The notes below the pieces were generated by a model. It was not told where the DNA came from. It ran no database searches and saw nothing but the letters and a program-made list of their open reading frames with translations. Below, piece by piece: positions 33,841 to 42,949 of a stretch of DNA of 64,000 nt (within the stretch, counting starts at the first letter, position 1; each line of letters opens with the position of its first letter). A program made the translations under genes and the position numbers. This DNA is from Eubacterium sp. MSJ-33 (GTDB lineage Bacteria > Bacillota > Clostridia > Lachnospirales > Lachnospiraceae), in the NCBI RefSeq assembly GCF_022174665.1, contig NZ_CP076562.1, positions 2,372,525-2,436,524 of the forward strand, given 5' to 3'.

Positions 33841-34779
33841 ATGAACGCAGTCGTAGAAGTAAAGAATCTGACAAAGGAATATAAACAGAAAAAGGCGGTC
33901 GATGACCTGTCGTTTGAGATCCGGCAGGGAGAGATTCTTGGCCTGCTTGGTCCAAACGGAAGCGGAAAATCAACCACGATCAACTGCATCCTCTCGCTGT
34001 TAAAATACAGCGCGGGAAGTATCAAGATCTTCGGTGAGGAGATGACACCGGATGCCTATAAGATCAAGCGGGATATCGGTGTGATTTTCCAGGAGGTAGC
34101 GGTGTTTGAGGAGCTTACGGTGTATGAGAATATCGATTATTTCTGTGGATTGTATGTGAAGGATAAGCAGGAGAGAAAAAAGGATATCGAGGATGCAATC
34201 GCATTAGTCGGACTGGATGAATTTCGCAAATATTATCCGAAGCAGTTGTCGGGCGGATTGCTCCGGCGACTGAATATCGCGTGTGGGATTGCGCACAAGC
34301 CGAAGCTGATCTTCTTAGATGAGCCGACGGTTGCGGTCGATCCACAGAGCCGGAACAACATTTTGGATGGCATCAGGAAGCTGCGGGATGATGGCGCGAC
34401 GATCTGTTACACGACACATTATATGGAAGAAGTTGAGATCCTGTGTGACCGGATCATCATATTGGATAGGGGAAAGATCATTGCGCAGGGAACGTCCGAC
34501 GAGTTAAAGGCACTTGCGAAGATCGAGGAGAAGGTCACGATCGAGACGAAGCATTTCAAACCGGAATTTTTGGAGAAGTTACAGGCCGCACCGAATGTCG
34601 ACAAGGCGGAATATGCCGACCATCAGCTTGTAATCACCTATAAGAGCGGCAAAAATAACGTGGCGAAGCTGATTGGGGAACTGAGTGCGGCGGGAATCAC
34701 CTGCAACAAGATTTTCTCCGAGCGTCCGACGCTCAACGATGTGTTCTTGGAGCTGACCGGAAAGGAGCTTAGAGACTGA
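33841..34779 (+). CDS. ABC-2 type exporter ATPase
   Basis: A 312-aa ATP-binding subunit. Walker A GPNGSGKSTT, Q-loop VIFQEVAVFEELT, signature LSGGLLRRLNIACGI (Leu-Leu-Arg in place of the usual QQQR), Walker B LIFLDEPTVAVDP, H-loop YTTHYMEEVE. A C-terminal extension of about 80 residues follows, typical of DrrA/CcmA-like drug or lipid exporters. A good Shine-Dalgarno (AAAAGGAGAG) precedes it. The stop overlaps the permease start (TGATG). It energises the two permeases that follow. Confidence 0.92.
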   Translation: MNAVVEVKNLTKEYKQKKAVDDLSFEIRQGEILGLLGPNGSGKSTTINCILSLLKYSAGSIKIFGEEMTPDAYKIKRDIGVIFQEVAVFEELTVYENIDYFCGLYVKDKQERKKDIEDAIALVGLDEFRKYYPKQLSGGLLRRLNIACGIAHKPKLIFLDEPTVAVDPQSRNNILDGIRKLRDDGATICYTTHYMEEVEILCDRIIILDRGKIIAQGTSDELKALAKIEEKVTIETKHFKPEFLEKLQAAPNVDKAEYADHQLVITYKSGKNNVAKLIGELSAAGITCNKIFSERPTLNDVFLELTGKELRD

Positions 34780-35945
34780 TGTTTGGACATAACTTTAAGT
34801 ATACATTCAAAGTCCTGATGCGGAACCGGATGCTTTTGTTCTGGACATTTGTGTTTCCACTTGTGCTTGGCACGATGTTCAAGCTGGCATTCTCCAATAT
34901 CGAGGACAGTGAGAGGCTGAACGTGATTCCGATTGCGATTGTCGATAACGAGGATTTTCAGGAAAATGAAGCTTTTCGCCGGACATTTGAGACTTTGAGT
35001 GATGAATCAGGCGATGAGCAGATGTTTGACACGGTGTATGTGTCGAAGGATGAAGCAGATACGCTGCTTTCAGATGGGGATGTCGATGGCGTGCTGTACA
35101 TGAATGGCGAGCAGCCGGAGATCTGGATTCACGAAAATGGTATCAACCAGACAGTGCTTCAATATGTGGTAGACGAGATCGTACATACCTCTGCACTCAT
35201 GGAAAAACGTGTACAAAATGAGATTGAGCAGGGGACTATGCCGGATATTGAGGTACTCTACAAAAATGTAATGGAACAGGTTGCAGGCAGAGAGTCGAAT
35301 CTTATCGATGCATCCCGTGCGAATATGAGTTATACGATGATTGAGTATTACACATTGATTGCGATGGCTTGTTTGTATGGCGGTATCCTCGGAATGACGG
35401 CACTGAGCCGGAATCTTCCGAACATGGGAAATCTCGGAAAGCGTACAGCCATTGTTCCGATCAGCAAGGCGAAGACGATGTTTTCATCCCTGCTTGCCGC
35501 ATATTGTACGCAGTTGATCGGGCTTGCGATTCTATTTGTGTATACGATCTTCGTGATGAAGGTCGATTACGGGGAGAATCTGCCATATGTGATCCTGCTG
35601 GCACTTGCGGGAAGTCTGGCTGGACTGACGCTTGCGATCATGGTGACTACAGTTGTCAAGACCGGCGAGAACGGAAAGCTTGGAATACTGATCGGCATCA
35701 CGATGGCATGCTGTTTCCTGTCTGGCATGATGGGAATTACCATGAAATATATCATCGAGAAACATGTGCCGTTCTTAGACAAGATCAATCCGGCGGCGAT
35801 GATCACAGATGGATATTATGCGCTGTATTATTATGGTGTGGACAAGCGTTTCTGGATGGATGTAGCAAGTCTTGGAATCTTCTCTGCCTTCATGCTGCTT
35901 GTGTCCGCACAGGGATTAAGGAGGCAGAAGTATGACAGTATTTAA
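34779..35945 (+). CDS. ABC-2 type permease, first subunit
   Basis: A 388-aa permease. TM1 (about 15-36) is followed by an extracytoplasmic domain of about 150 residues, then five TM helices between about 195 and 385, the ABC2_membrane_3 arrangement (MACLYGGILGMTALSRNL, LIGLAILFVYTIFVMKV, LLALAGSLAGLTLAIMVTT, PAAMITDGYYALYYYG). It probably forms a heterodimer with the next gene product. The substrate may be a drug, lipid or peptide and is not visible. Confidence 0.9.
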   Translation: MFGHNFKYTFKVLMRNRMLLFWTFVFPLVLGTMFKLAFSNIEDSERLNVIPIAIVDNEDFQENEAFRRTFETLSDESGDEQMFDTVYVSKDEADTLLSDGDVDGVLYMNGEQPEIWIHENGINQTVLQYVVDEIVHTSALMEKRVQNEIEQGTMPDIEVLYKNVMEQVAGRESNLIDASRANMSYTMIEYYTLIAMACLYGGILGMTALSRNLPNMGNLGKRTAIVPISKAKTMFSSLLAAYCTQLIGLAILFVYTIFVMKVDYGENLPYVILLALAGSLAGLTLAIMVTTVVKTGENGKLGILIGITMACCFLSGMMGITMKYIIEKHVPFLDKINPAAMITDGYYALYYYGVDKRFWMDVASLGIFSAFMLLVSAQGLRRQKYDSI

Positions 35946-37110
35946 AGCATTTCTGCATGTATTGAATAAATGTAAAGGCATGGTGATCCTGTATACGGTG
36001 CTGCTTCTTTTGTTCGGTGGCATCAACGCAAAAAGCGGGGATACGGTGAGCCAGTTCACCGCAGACAAGCCGGAAATCGTCATTGTGAATCAGGATGAAA
36101 ATGTCGGAATCACGAAGAATTTTACGGATTATATCGCAGCGCACAGTGAACGGAAAGAACTGAAAAGCGAAGAGGACATAGACGATGCAATCTTCTATCG
36201 GCAGGTAGCATTTGTAATCTATATTCCGCAGGGCTACCGGCAGGCGGTTCTGAACGGAGAGAATCCGGAACTTCGGTATAAGAGCTGCCAGTCGGCGGAT
36301 GCGAGCTTCGCACAGATGATGGTCGAAAGCTATCTTGCCATACAGCAAAACTACGTGAATGCCGCTCTGCAGGCAAATCCGGATGAAATGAACATATCCC
36401 TGAATGAGGAGGAAGTCTGCAAGGATATCACGCAGACTTTGGAACAGACATCAACCGTGCATGTGACGACGACACTTGATACAAACAGCATGTCGAAGGC
36501 AGCGGGTTATTATAATTTTGCAAGCTACAGTCTGCTTGCCGGTGCGATCTTCGTGATCTGTCTGGTGCTTACGAGCTTTCAGGAGCTGCCGATCCGCAAG
36601 CGAATCACGATCAGCAGTATGAATTATAAGAAGCACAATGCGATCCTGCTTGCGTCGAATCTGTTATTCGCGATGGCATTATGGCTGTTCTATGGTGTGA
36701 TCAGTTTTGTGATTGTTGGAAAGGCAATGTTCAGTGCGCAGGGTGCCATGTATCTGGCAAATTCGTTCGTGTTTACGTTGTGCGCCCTGACGATGGCGTT
36801 CCTGATATCCAGCATCTTCAACAACAAGGAAGCGGTTAATGGAATCGTGAATGTCGTGGCACTTGGCTCGGCATTTCTGTGCGGTGCATTTATCCCGGTT
36901 GAATGGCTGCCGGATGGCGTGCTTGCCGTGGGTCGTATCTTTCCGGCGTACTGGTATATTCAGACGAATGAATATCTGAAGACACTGGAGACGGTGAGTG
37001 TTTCAGGGCTGAAACCGGCATTTATCAATATGCTGGCGATGGCTTTATATGGTGTGTTCTATATTATTGTTGCGAATATCGTGTCGGCGAAGAAACGGGT
37101 AGTGGCGTAA
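35932..37110 (+). CDS. ABC-2 type permease, second subunit
   Basis: A 392-aa permease overlapping the previous gene by 14 bases. It has the same layout: one N-terminal TM, an external domain of about 170 residues, and a five-helix C-terminal membrane domain (SLLAGAIFVICLVLTSF, AIFC-like FLCGAFIPVEWLPDGVL). The two permeases are paralogues and with the ATPase form a complete exporter. A terminator follows at 37118. Confidence 0.9.
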   Translation: MTVFKAFLHVLNKCKGMVILYTVLLLLFGGINAKSGDTVSQFTADKPEIVIVNQDENVGITKNFTDYIAAHSERKELKSEEDIDDAIFYRQVAFVIYIPQGYRQAVLNGENPELRYKSCQSADASFAQMMVESYLAIQQNYVNAALQANPDEMNISLNEEEVCKDITQTLEQTSTVHVTTTLDTNSMSKAAGYYNFASYSLLAGAIFVICLVLTSFQELPIRKRITISSMNYKKHNAILLASNLLFAMALWLFYGVISFVIVGKAMFSAQGAMYLANSFVFTLCALTMAFLISSIFNNKEAVNGIVNVVALGSAFLCGAFIPVEWLPDGVLAVGRIFPAYWYIQTNEYLKTLETVSVSGLKPAFINMLAMALYGVFYIIVANIVSAKKRVVA

Positions 37111-37117
37111 TCTTGAA

Positions 37118-37152
37118 ACAGGCGAAGTGGAAATTCTGCTTCGTCTGTTTTT
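37118..37152 (+). terminator. Terminator of the ABC exporter operon
   Basis: ACAGGCGAAG (37118) pairs with CTTCGTCTGT (37139) with one G-T pair, then TTTTG. Confidence 0.75.
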
Positions 37153-37179
37153 GTGCTTTCTGGTTATTCTGAATAAATA

Positions 37180-37229
37180 CAAACGAGTGTTCGAAAAAAC
37201 TTGCAATTAAGAACGCTTGTTCGTATAAT
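37180..37229 (+). promoter_or_regulatory. SOS-controlled promoter with two LexA/DinR boxes
   Basis: CAAACGAGTGTTCG (37180-37193) and AGAACGCTTGTTCG (37210-37223) each match the Gram-positive SOS box CGAACN4GTTCG with one mismatch. The second fills the 17-base spacer between TTGCAA (37201) and TATAAT (37224). The -10 ends only 6 bases before the ATG at 37236, so the transcript probably starts at or next to the start codon. Confidence 0.85.
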
Positions 37230-37235
37230 ATAAGT

Positions 37236-38873
37236 ATGAGTACAGAAATGACGAACAATTACATAGAAGAATATACAACGCAGGAGAAGCTGCAGATTCT
37301 TGCGGATGCTGCCAAGTACGATGTGGCATGTACGTCGAGCGGATCGGATCGCCGGGGGAAGAAAGGAGAACTCGGCAATGCAGCGGCATGCGGCATCTGC
37401 CATAGCTTTGCTTCGGATGGCAGATGTATCTCGCTACTTAAGATTCTGATGACAAATCACTGCGTCTATGATTGCAAATACTGCATCAACCGGGCGAGTA
37501 ATGATGTGAAGCGGGCAACCTTTACACCGGAGGAAATCTGCGAGCTCACGGTGGAGTTTTACAAGCGGAATTATATTGAAGGCTTGTTCTTAAGCTCCGG
37601 CGTTCTGAAGAATCCGACGTATACGATGGAGAAGATGTGCGAGACATTGCTTCTGCTTCGGACGAAATATCATTTTAACGGTTACATCCATGTCAAGACG
37701 ATTCCTGGTGCATCGGATGAACTGCTTGCGGCAGCAGGATATCTGGCGGATCGTATCAGCGTGAATATGGAACTGCCAACGGAGGAAGGATTGCGGACGC
37801 TGGCACCGAATAAGACAATGCAGACAATCTTAGATCCGATGGGAAAGGTGCGGAATACAATCGCATCTCACCGGATGGCAATCGGGAAATCCGCGCACAT
37901 GGAGAGAAGCAAGGGCAATCAGTTTCTGAAGCAGAGTATCTTCGGGACTGAGTCAAAGAAGCAGTTTGCGGAAGGATTGATGAAGGAGAAGGAAGCTGTA
38001 CTTGGAACGGAAAATGTTGTGCGTGATGATGCGGGGGCATATGGAAGCAGAGATCAAGGCAAGAAACGTGGCGCAGGTTCAGATATTTCTGTAACTGGAG
38101 AGACAGGTATGCAGAATACAATTGCGAATTTGGCTACGAAGATGAATGGAACGGTTCTGGATAGTGCTTTGACATGGGACAACGCATATCAGCTTGCACC
38201 GCTCGATATGTCGAAATTAAGGCGGCGGTTTGCACCGGCGGGGCAGAGCACGCAGATGATTATCGGGGCAACCGGCGAGAGCGATTATACGTTGCTGCAG
38301 ACGACACAACAGTTGTATCAGGGCTTTGACTTGAAGCGTGTATTTTATTCGGCGTATATTCCGCTGAATGAAGATAAGGTATTGCCACAGATCGGAACAC
38401 CACCACCGCTCCTGCGGGAGCACCGGTTGTATCAGGCGGACTGGCTGCTCAGGTTCTATGGATTTCAGGCGGACGAATTGTTATCCGTGGAAAAGCCGAA
38501 TTTCAACGAACTGGTCGACCCGAAGTGTGACTGGGCACTGCGGCATCTGGATCAATTCCCGGTGGAAGTGCAGACGGCAAGCTATGCGATGCTGCTCCGT
38601 GTGCCGGGCATCGGACCGAAATCGGCAGGACGGATCACATACGCGAGACGTTACGGCAGGCTCGATTTCGCTTCCTTGAAGAAGATGGGAGTCGTATTGA
38701 AACGGGCACAATATTTCATTACCTGTGGTGGCAGGCAGATGTATCACACACCGATCGAGGAAGGGTATATCACAAGGCAGTTGACCGGCGTCGACCAGAA
38801 GGATATATGGAAGGCAGAGCACGCGAATGAATCGTTCACGCAGATGTCTCTGGCGGATTTCGGAATTGGGTAG
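37236..38873 (+). CDS. Radical-SAM protein of the SAM/UDG DNA modification-repair pair (TIGR03916 type)
   Basis: A 545-aa protein. CVYDCKYC provides the CxxxCxxC ligands of a 4Fe-4S cluster for radical SAM chemistry. Another Cys-rich motif, AAACGICHSF, precedes it. Near the C-terminus VPGIGPKSAGRITYARR is a helix-hairpin-helix DNA-binding motif. The family is always paired with a uracil-DNA-glycosylase-like partner, as here (38883). DNA repair is inferred from the HhH, the UDG-like partner and the SOS boxes. The reaction is unknown. An internal stretch (about 215-295, low complexity) looks like a lineage insertion. There is no Shine-Dalgarno, so translation may be leaderless. ATG 37248 is an alternative start. 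Confidence 0.88.
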   Translation: MSTEMTNNYIEEYTTQEKLQILADAAKYDVACTSSGSDRRGKKGELGNAAACGICHSFASDGRCISLLKILMTNHCVYDCKYCINRASNDVKRATFTPEEICELTVEFYKRNYIEGLFLSSGVLKNPTYTMEKMCETLLLLRTKYHFNGYIHVKTIPGASDELLAAAGYLADRISVNMELPTEEGLRTLAPNKTMQTILDPMGKVRNTIASHRMAIGKSAHMERSKGNQFLKQSIFGTESKKQFAEGLMKEKEAVLGTENVVRDDAGAYGSRDQGKKRGAGSDISVTGETGMQNTIANLATKMNGTVLDSALTWDNAYQLAPLDMSKLRRRFAPAGQSTQMIIGATGESDYTLLQTTQQLYQGFDLKRVFYSAYIPLNEDKVLPQIGTPPPLLREHRLYQADWLLRFYGFQADELLSVEKPNFNELVDPKCDWALRHLDQFPVEVQTASYAMLLRVPGIGPKSAGRITYARRYGRLDFASLKKMGVVLKRAQYFITCGGRQMYHTPIEEGYITRQLTGVDQKDIWKAEHANESFTQMSLADFGIG

Positions 38874-38882
38874 ATTGTAGTT

Positions 38883-39647
38883 ATGAAGATATATACATGT
38901 AAAGACCGGCTGGAGGATATTATGACCTGCATCTACGATGCATGGGTGGAAGCCTTGCGGATCGGTCACGAACAGATACAAGTGAAGAAAGAGCCAGTAT
39001 TTCAACAGACGATGTTCGATGAGTACATTCATGTGGATGGCGATGCCGAAAAGGCAGAGAAGGTGATTCGTTCCATCCGGAGAGATATCTCGGATGAGGC
39101 ATATCTGGATGTCTATTATGCGACACTCTCCGCGGAGGAAGATGCATTGCAGGCAATCTATAATTTCCTGCGGGTTGGATTCGCGGTTGGCTGCCGCGTG
39201 CTTGATTATTATACGAATCCGCATGTGATGCGGATATTGGAACTGCGGCGGAAGGTGGGGAATGAGAGTCATCATTTCCGGGAATTTGCGCGGTTTCAGT
39301 CGTTAGACGGGAAAGTCTATGTGTGCCATCTGGAACCGAAAAGCGATGTGATCATGCTGGTCGGCAGACATTTTGCAGACCGCATGCCGTCCGAACACTG
39401 GATGATCATTGATGATACAAGGAAGACCGCGTGCGTGCATCCGAAGGATGGGACGAATTACCTGCGTTATCTGACCGATGCGGAATTTGAGACGCTTCGG
39501 AAGACGGAAGAGTATGAGGATGAATATACCGATATGTGGAAGACATTTTTCCATGCGGTTGGAATCAAAGAGCGCGAGAATTATATCTGCCAGCGGAACC
39601 TCTTTCCAATCTGGAAACGAAAACATGCGGTGGAATTCAAAGGTTAG
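38883..39647 (+). CDS. UDG-like partner of the radical-SAM protein (TIGR03915/DUF4130 type)
   Basis: A 254-aa protein 9 bases after the radical-SAM gene. The C-terminal half is DUF4130: FREFARFQSLDGKVYVCHLEP, VGRHFADRMPSEHWMIIDDTRKTA and WKTFFHAVGIKERENYICQRNLFPIWKRKHAVEF. This region is distantly related to uracil-DNA glycosylases and is fused elsewhere to true UDG domains. With 37236 it forms an SOS-inducible two-gene module. The lesion or modified base it handles is not known. Confidence 0.87.
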   Translation: MKIYTCKDRLEDIMTCIYDAWVEALRIGHEQIQVKKEPVFQQTMFDEYIHVDGDAEKAEKVIRSIRRDISDEAYLDVYYATLSAEEDALQAIYNFLRVGFAVGCRVLDYYTNPHVMRILELRRKVGNESHHFREFARFQSLDGKVYVCHLEPKSDVIMLVGRHFADRMPSEHWMIIDDTRKTACVHPKDGTNYLRYLTDAEFETLRKTEEYEDEYTDMWKTFFHAVGIKERENYICQRNLFPIWKRKHAVEFKG

Positions 39648-39686
39648 ATATGGTAGTATCTTGGTAGAAAATACAGGAGGGACAGT

Positions 39687-40235
39687 ATGATGGCATACTT
39701 CTATTTTACAAGACATGGACAGACAATCTGGAATGTAGAGAATAAAATCTGTGGCGCGACGGATATTGCACTTACAGAACTTGGACATACACAGGCAAAG
39801 GAATTGGGCGAACGGATTAAGGCAGAAGGAATCCGTATTGACAAGATTCTGTATTCGCCGCTGATGCGCGCGGCAGATACCGCAAAGCATATCGCAGAAG
39901 TGACAGGCGTTCCGGCAGAGGAAGAAATGCGCTTAAAAGAGCAGAATTTTGGACGGTATGAGTCCACACCGCGAAATGGTGCGGAATTTTCCGTTGCCAA
40001 GGCGCAGTTTGTCAACAGCTATGGTGGCGGGGAGTCTATGCTGAAGCTTTCCCAGAGGATCTATAATCTGCTGGATGATATCAAGGAAGAAGCCGAAAGC
40101 GAAGGGACGGTGTATCTGTTGGTGGCACATAACGGAATTTCACGTATTATTGAGTCGTATTTCCGTGATATGACGAACGAGGAATTTGCGGCATTCGGGA
40201 TAAAGAATTGTGAGTTAAGAAAGTATGAATTTTAA
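39687..40235 (+). CDS. Histidine phosphatase (phosphoglycerate-mutase-like) family protein
   Basis: A 182-aa enzyme. FTRHGQTIWNVENK carries the phosphohistidine. LYSPLMRAADTAKHI has the second Arg, and VYLLVAHNGISRIIES the second active-site His. Small members act as phosphatases on sugar phosphates, nucleotides or alpha-ribazole phosphate, with no clue here to the substrate. Two adjacent ATGs (39687, 39690) follow GGAGGGACAG. It is monocistronic. Confidence 0.87.
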   Translation: MMAYFYFTRHGQTIWNVENKICGATDIALTELGHTQAKELGERIKAEGIRIDKILYSPLMRAADTAKHIAEVTGVPAEEEMRLKEQNFGRYESTPRNGAEFSVAKAQFVNSYGGGESMLKLSQRIYNLLDDIKEEAESEGTVYLLVAHNGISRIIESYFRDMTNEEFAAFGIKNCELRKYEF

Positions 40236-40294
40236 GGGAAAGTTGACGGCACTCTGATGGATTTGAATAGGGATGGGAACACTTATAACATATG

Positions 40295-40356
40295 TACTTA
40301 ATAAAATATCTTTATTAAGGGTACTAAAAAATAAAAAAGCTACAAAATAGTACCCC
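40295..40356. promoter_or_regulatory. Palindromes upstream of the second DUF4143 ATPase
   Basis: CTTAATAAA/TTTATTAAG (40297-40319) is a perfect 9-bp dyad with a 5-base centre. GGGTACTA (40319) and TAGTACCC (40348) form another with a 21-base gap. They lie 50-100 bases before the gene, as the TGCCACAAA dyad does for the first ATPase, but the sequence is unrelated. Confidence 0.6.
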
Positions 40357-40401
40357 GAAATGAAGATTTGTGATAAGATGTGAATGAAAGGAGTATCCAT
40401 T

Positions 40402-41646
40402 ATGTTCAAACATGTATATCCAAGAGAAAAATATTTAAAGAGGATTCGTCCTTTTTATAGTTCTGATATTATAAAGGTAATTACTGGAATACGTAGATGT
40501 GGTAAATCCTTTATATTGAAGGCAATCATAAACGAATTATGTAATAATGAAGTGCCATCATCACAAATTATATATATCCCCCTTGATAAAAGAGGATTTA
40601 AAAATATAAAGACTCCGGAACAGCTTGAAGAAATGATAGAATCCATGTTAGGGGAAGAAGAAAATTATTTTCTGTTCATAGATGAGGTGCAGAATGTAAC
40701 AGGATTTGAGAATGTAATTCACGCATATGCAGAGGAGGGGTATTCTATTTTCTTGACGGGTTCCAATTCGTATCTGCTTAGCGATGAGATTTCGACAAAG
40801 TTGACAGGCAGGTATTTGAATTTTGAAACATATCCGTTGGATTTTGCGGAATACCTTGAAATGAAAGATTTTTTTGGAAAAAACATTGATTCTGATATGG
40901 ATTTGGAATTTAAGGAATACATCTTAAATGGTGGGTTTCCTAAAACATTGGAATTTGATGATGTTTCGACAAGACAAGTATATACAAGAGGAATTATTTC
41001 GGAAATTTTCGAAAAGGATGTAAAGACAAGAAGGCGTATTTCTAATGTCCCTGTGTATGAACGAGTACAATCCTTCTTGTTGAATAATTATGCAGCCCCG
41101 TTTTCTTTGAATAGCTTATTGGAATGTTTGGAAAAGGAAGGATATAAGACAAAAGCAACTACAGTAAGAGGTTATATTGAAGATTTAATAAAAGAAAAAA
41201 TAATTTATGAATGTAATAGATTCGATCTAAAAAGTAAAAGAGCAATAAAGAGAGATCAAAAGTATTATCTTGCAGATTTGGCAATTTACTTTTCTATGAA
41301 TACGGATAACAGGTTATCATTTGGATCATCGCTGGAAAATATAGTTTACTTATATCTTGCAAGTCAAGATTACCAGATAAGTATTGGAAAGATTGGTAAA
41401 TTAGAATGTGATTTTATTGTTCGAAAACATGACGGAGAATATGCATATATTCAGGTTGCTTATAGTTTGCAGGGAAACGATGAAAAAACTACGCAAAAAA
41501 TAAAAGAAAGGGAGTATAGACCGTTCAGAGAAATAAGGGACGGTTATCCACGTTATATTATTTCTTTAGATAAATACAGAGATCAGCAAGAGGGAGTTCA
41601 TCATATTAATGCGATTGATTTATTTATGGGAAAGGAAAAAATCTAA
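40402..41646 (+). CDS. AAA+ ATPase with DUF4143 (AAA_14 family), copy 2
   Basis: A 414-aa paralogue of the transposon-borne 20326 gene. Walker A GIRRCGKSFIL, Walker B YFLFIDEVQNV, FLTGSNSYLLS, then the DUF4143 region (LADLAIYFSMNTD) and nuclease-like GKLECDFIVRKHDGEYAYIQVAY. The start at 40402 follows AAAGGAG. The earlier ATG at 40384 is too close to that Shine-Dalgarno. The function of the family is unknown. There is no palindrome at the 3' end, unlike the first copy. Confidence 0.85.
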   Translation: MFKHVYPREKYLKRIRPFYSSDIIKVITGIRRCGKSFILKAIINELCNNEVPSSQIIYIPLDKRGFKNIKTPEQLEEMIESMLGEEENYFLFIDEVQNVTGFENVIHAYAEEGYSIFLTGSNSYLLSDEISTKLTGRYLNFETYPLDFAEYLEMKDFFGKNIDSDMDLEFKEYILNGGFPKTLEFDDVSTRQVYTRGIISEIFEKDVKTRRRISNVPVYERVQSFLLNNYAAPFSLNSLLECLEKEGYKTKATTVRGYIEDLIKEKIIYECNRFDLKSKRAIKRDQKYYLADLAIYFSMNTDNRLSFGSSLENIVYLYLASQDYQISIGKIGKLECDFIVRKHDGEYAYIQVAYSLQGNDEKTTQKIKEREYRPFREIRDGYPRYIISLDKYRDQQEGVHHINAIDLFMGKEKI

Positions 41647-41746
41647 TATTTTATTGGCATCAATAATAAATAGGAATCCTCCTTACAGAGAAGCTAAAGA
41701 AAAATAAAGGTTGAAGTATGGAGCGGCATATGGGGAGAAAATTATT

Positions 41747-42534
41747 ATGAAGATTGTGCAAAAAAAGATATTATAAAAAAATTAAAGGAGCTTAGACTCA
41801 AATCCGGAGATACGGTAATGGTTCATACTTCCCTTAAAAATATGGGATATGTATGTGGTGGTGCACAGGCAGTTATCGAGGCGTTGATTGAAACGGTTGG
41901 AGAGGAAGGAACAATCATGATGCCAACACAATCGTGGAAAAATCTGGATCCTGATACTGGGGTGCATTGGGATGAGGACGAAGAAGACTGGCCGCTTATC
42001 AGGGAATATTGGCCTGCGTATGATAAAAATTTAACACCTACAAACACAATGGGCGCGGTAGCGGAAATGTTCTGCCAGATACCGGGAAGTATTCGAAGTG
42101 AACATCCTGCAAGATCGGTGTGTGCTTATGGGAAGAATGCAGAATATTTGGTAGAAAATCACGATTTGTCAGATATATTTGGTGAAGAATCTCCAATAGG
42201 AAAACTCTATAAACTAAATGGAAAAGTATTGTTGATAGGAACAGGATATGATAAAAACACTTCCCTTCATTTGGCGGACGTTCGGGCAGAATATCCGGGA
42301 AAACATATGTGTACAGAGCATAGTGCGGTATTAGAAGATGGAAAAAGAGTGTGGAAGGCTTACGAGACCTTATATGTGGATGGAGAAGATTTTACACAGA
42401 TTGGAGAAGAGTTCGAGAAATTCCATACAGTACATACCGTTCAGATTGGAAATGCAACAGTCAAATTAATGAGTCAGAGACAGATTGTTGACTATGCGGT
42501 TAAATGGATAGAAGACAACAGAGGAAGATTATAG
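41747..42534 (+). CDS. AAC(3)/YokD-like N-acetyltransferase, N-terminus out of frame at a slippery A7 tract
   Basis: From 41818 the frame encodes a typical Antibiotic_NAT core: VHTSLKNMGYVCGGAQAVIEA, GTIMMPTQSW, NTMGAVAEMF, SEHPARSVCAYG and GKVLLIGTG. The usual N-terminal helix is encoded just upstream (KKDIIKKLKELRLKSGDTVM) but has no start codon in that frame. An ATG at 41747 after GGGGAG begins MKIVQKK and joins that frame by a -1 slip at CAA AAA AAG ATA, a classical A_AAA_AAG site. So the gene is frameshifted, mis-sequenced, or translated by programmed slippage. Internal initiation at 41818 is also possible (GGAG 9 bases before). Members acetylate aminoglycosides, but many, including YokD-type, have other substrates. 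Confidence 0.72.
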
Positions 42535-42559
42535 TGCATGTTGTTGAATGGAGAAGAAC

Positions 42560-42949
42560 ATGAAGCGAATCGGATATGCAATAGCAACTGTGATTTTGCT
42601 ATTGATTGAAGTGTTGATTGCGGTATATGTGCATGATGCATTTGTAAGACCATATATTGGTGACGTGCTGGTTGTGGTTGTGATATATACGTTTATAAGA
42701 ATATTTGTACCGGAGCGATGCAAATTGTTACCGCTGTATGTATTTATTTTTGCGGCACTGGTAGAGGTTTTGCAGATGTTCCATGTTGTGGAAGCGTTAG
42801 GTTGGCAGGATAATCGATTCTTAAGTATTCTGGTCGGTTCCGTATTTGATTGGAAAGATATCCTGTGTTATGCCGTTGGGTGTATATTGCTTGGCGTGTA
42901 TGAGGTGTTGAAGCGAAAGAATGTAAAAGGGAGAACAAATGGCGTTTGA
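42560..42949 (+). CDS. DUF2809 family membrane protein
   Basis: A 129-aa protein with four hydrophobic helices (YAIATVILLLIEVLIAVYVH, VLVVVVIYTFIRIFV, LPLYVFIFAALVEVLQ, ILCYAVGCILLGVYEVL). The pattern with RFLSILVGSVFDWKDI before the last helix is that of DUF2809. The function is unknown. The start at 42560 follows GGAGAAG. It overlaps the next gene by 11 bases and lies 25 bases after the acetyltransferase, so the three may be co-transcribed. Confidence 0.82.
   Translation: MKRIGYAIATVILLLIEVLIAVYVHDAFVRPYIGDVLVVVVIYTFIRIFVPERCKLLPLYVFIFAALVEVLQMFHVVEALGWQDNRFLSILVGSVFDWKDILCYAVGCILLGVYEVLKRKNVKGRTNGV

Noticed and set aside
38481..39275. 264-codon minus-strand ORF
   Set aside because: Antisense to the radical-SAM/UDG-like pair, whose frames carry clear motifs.
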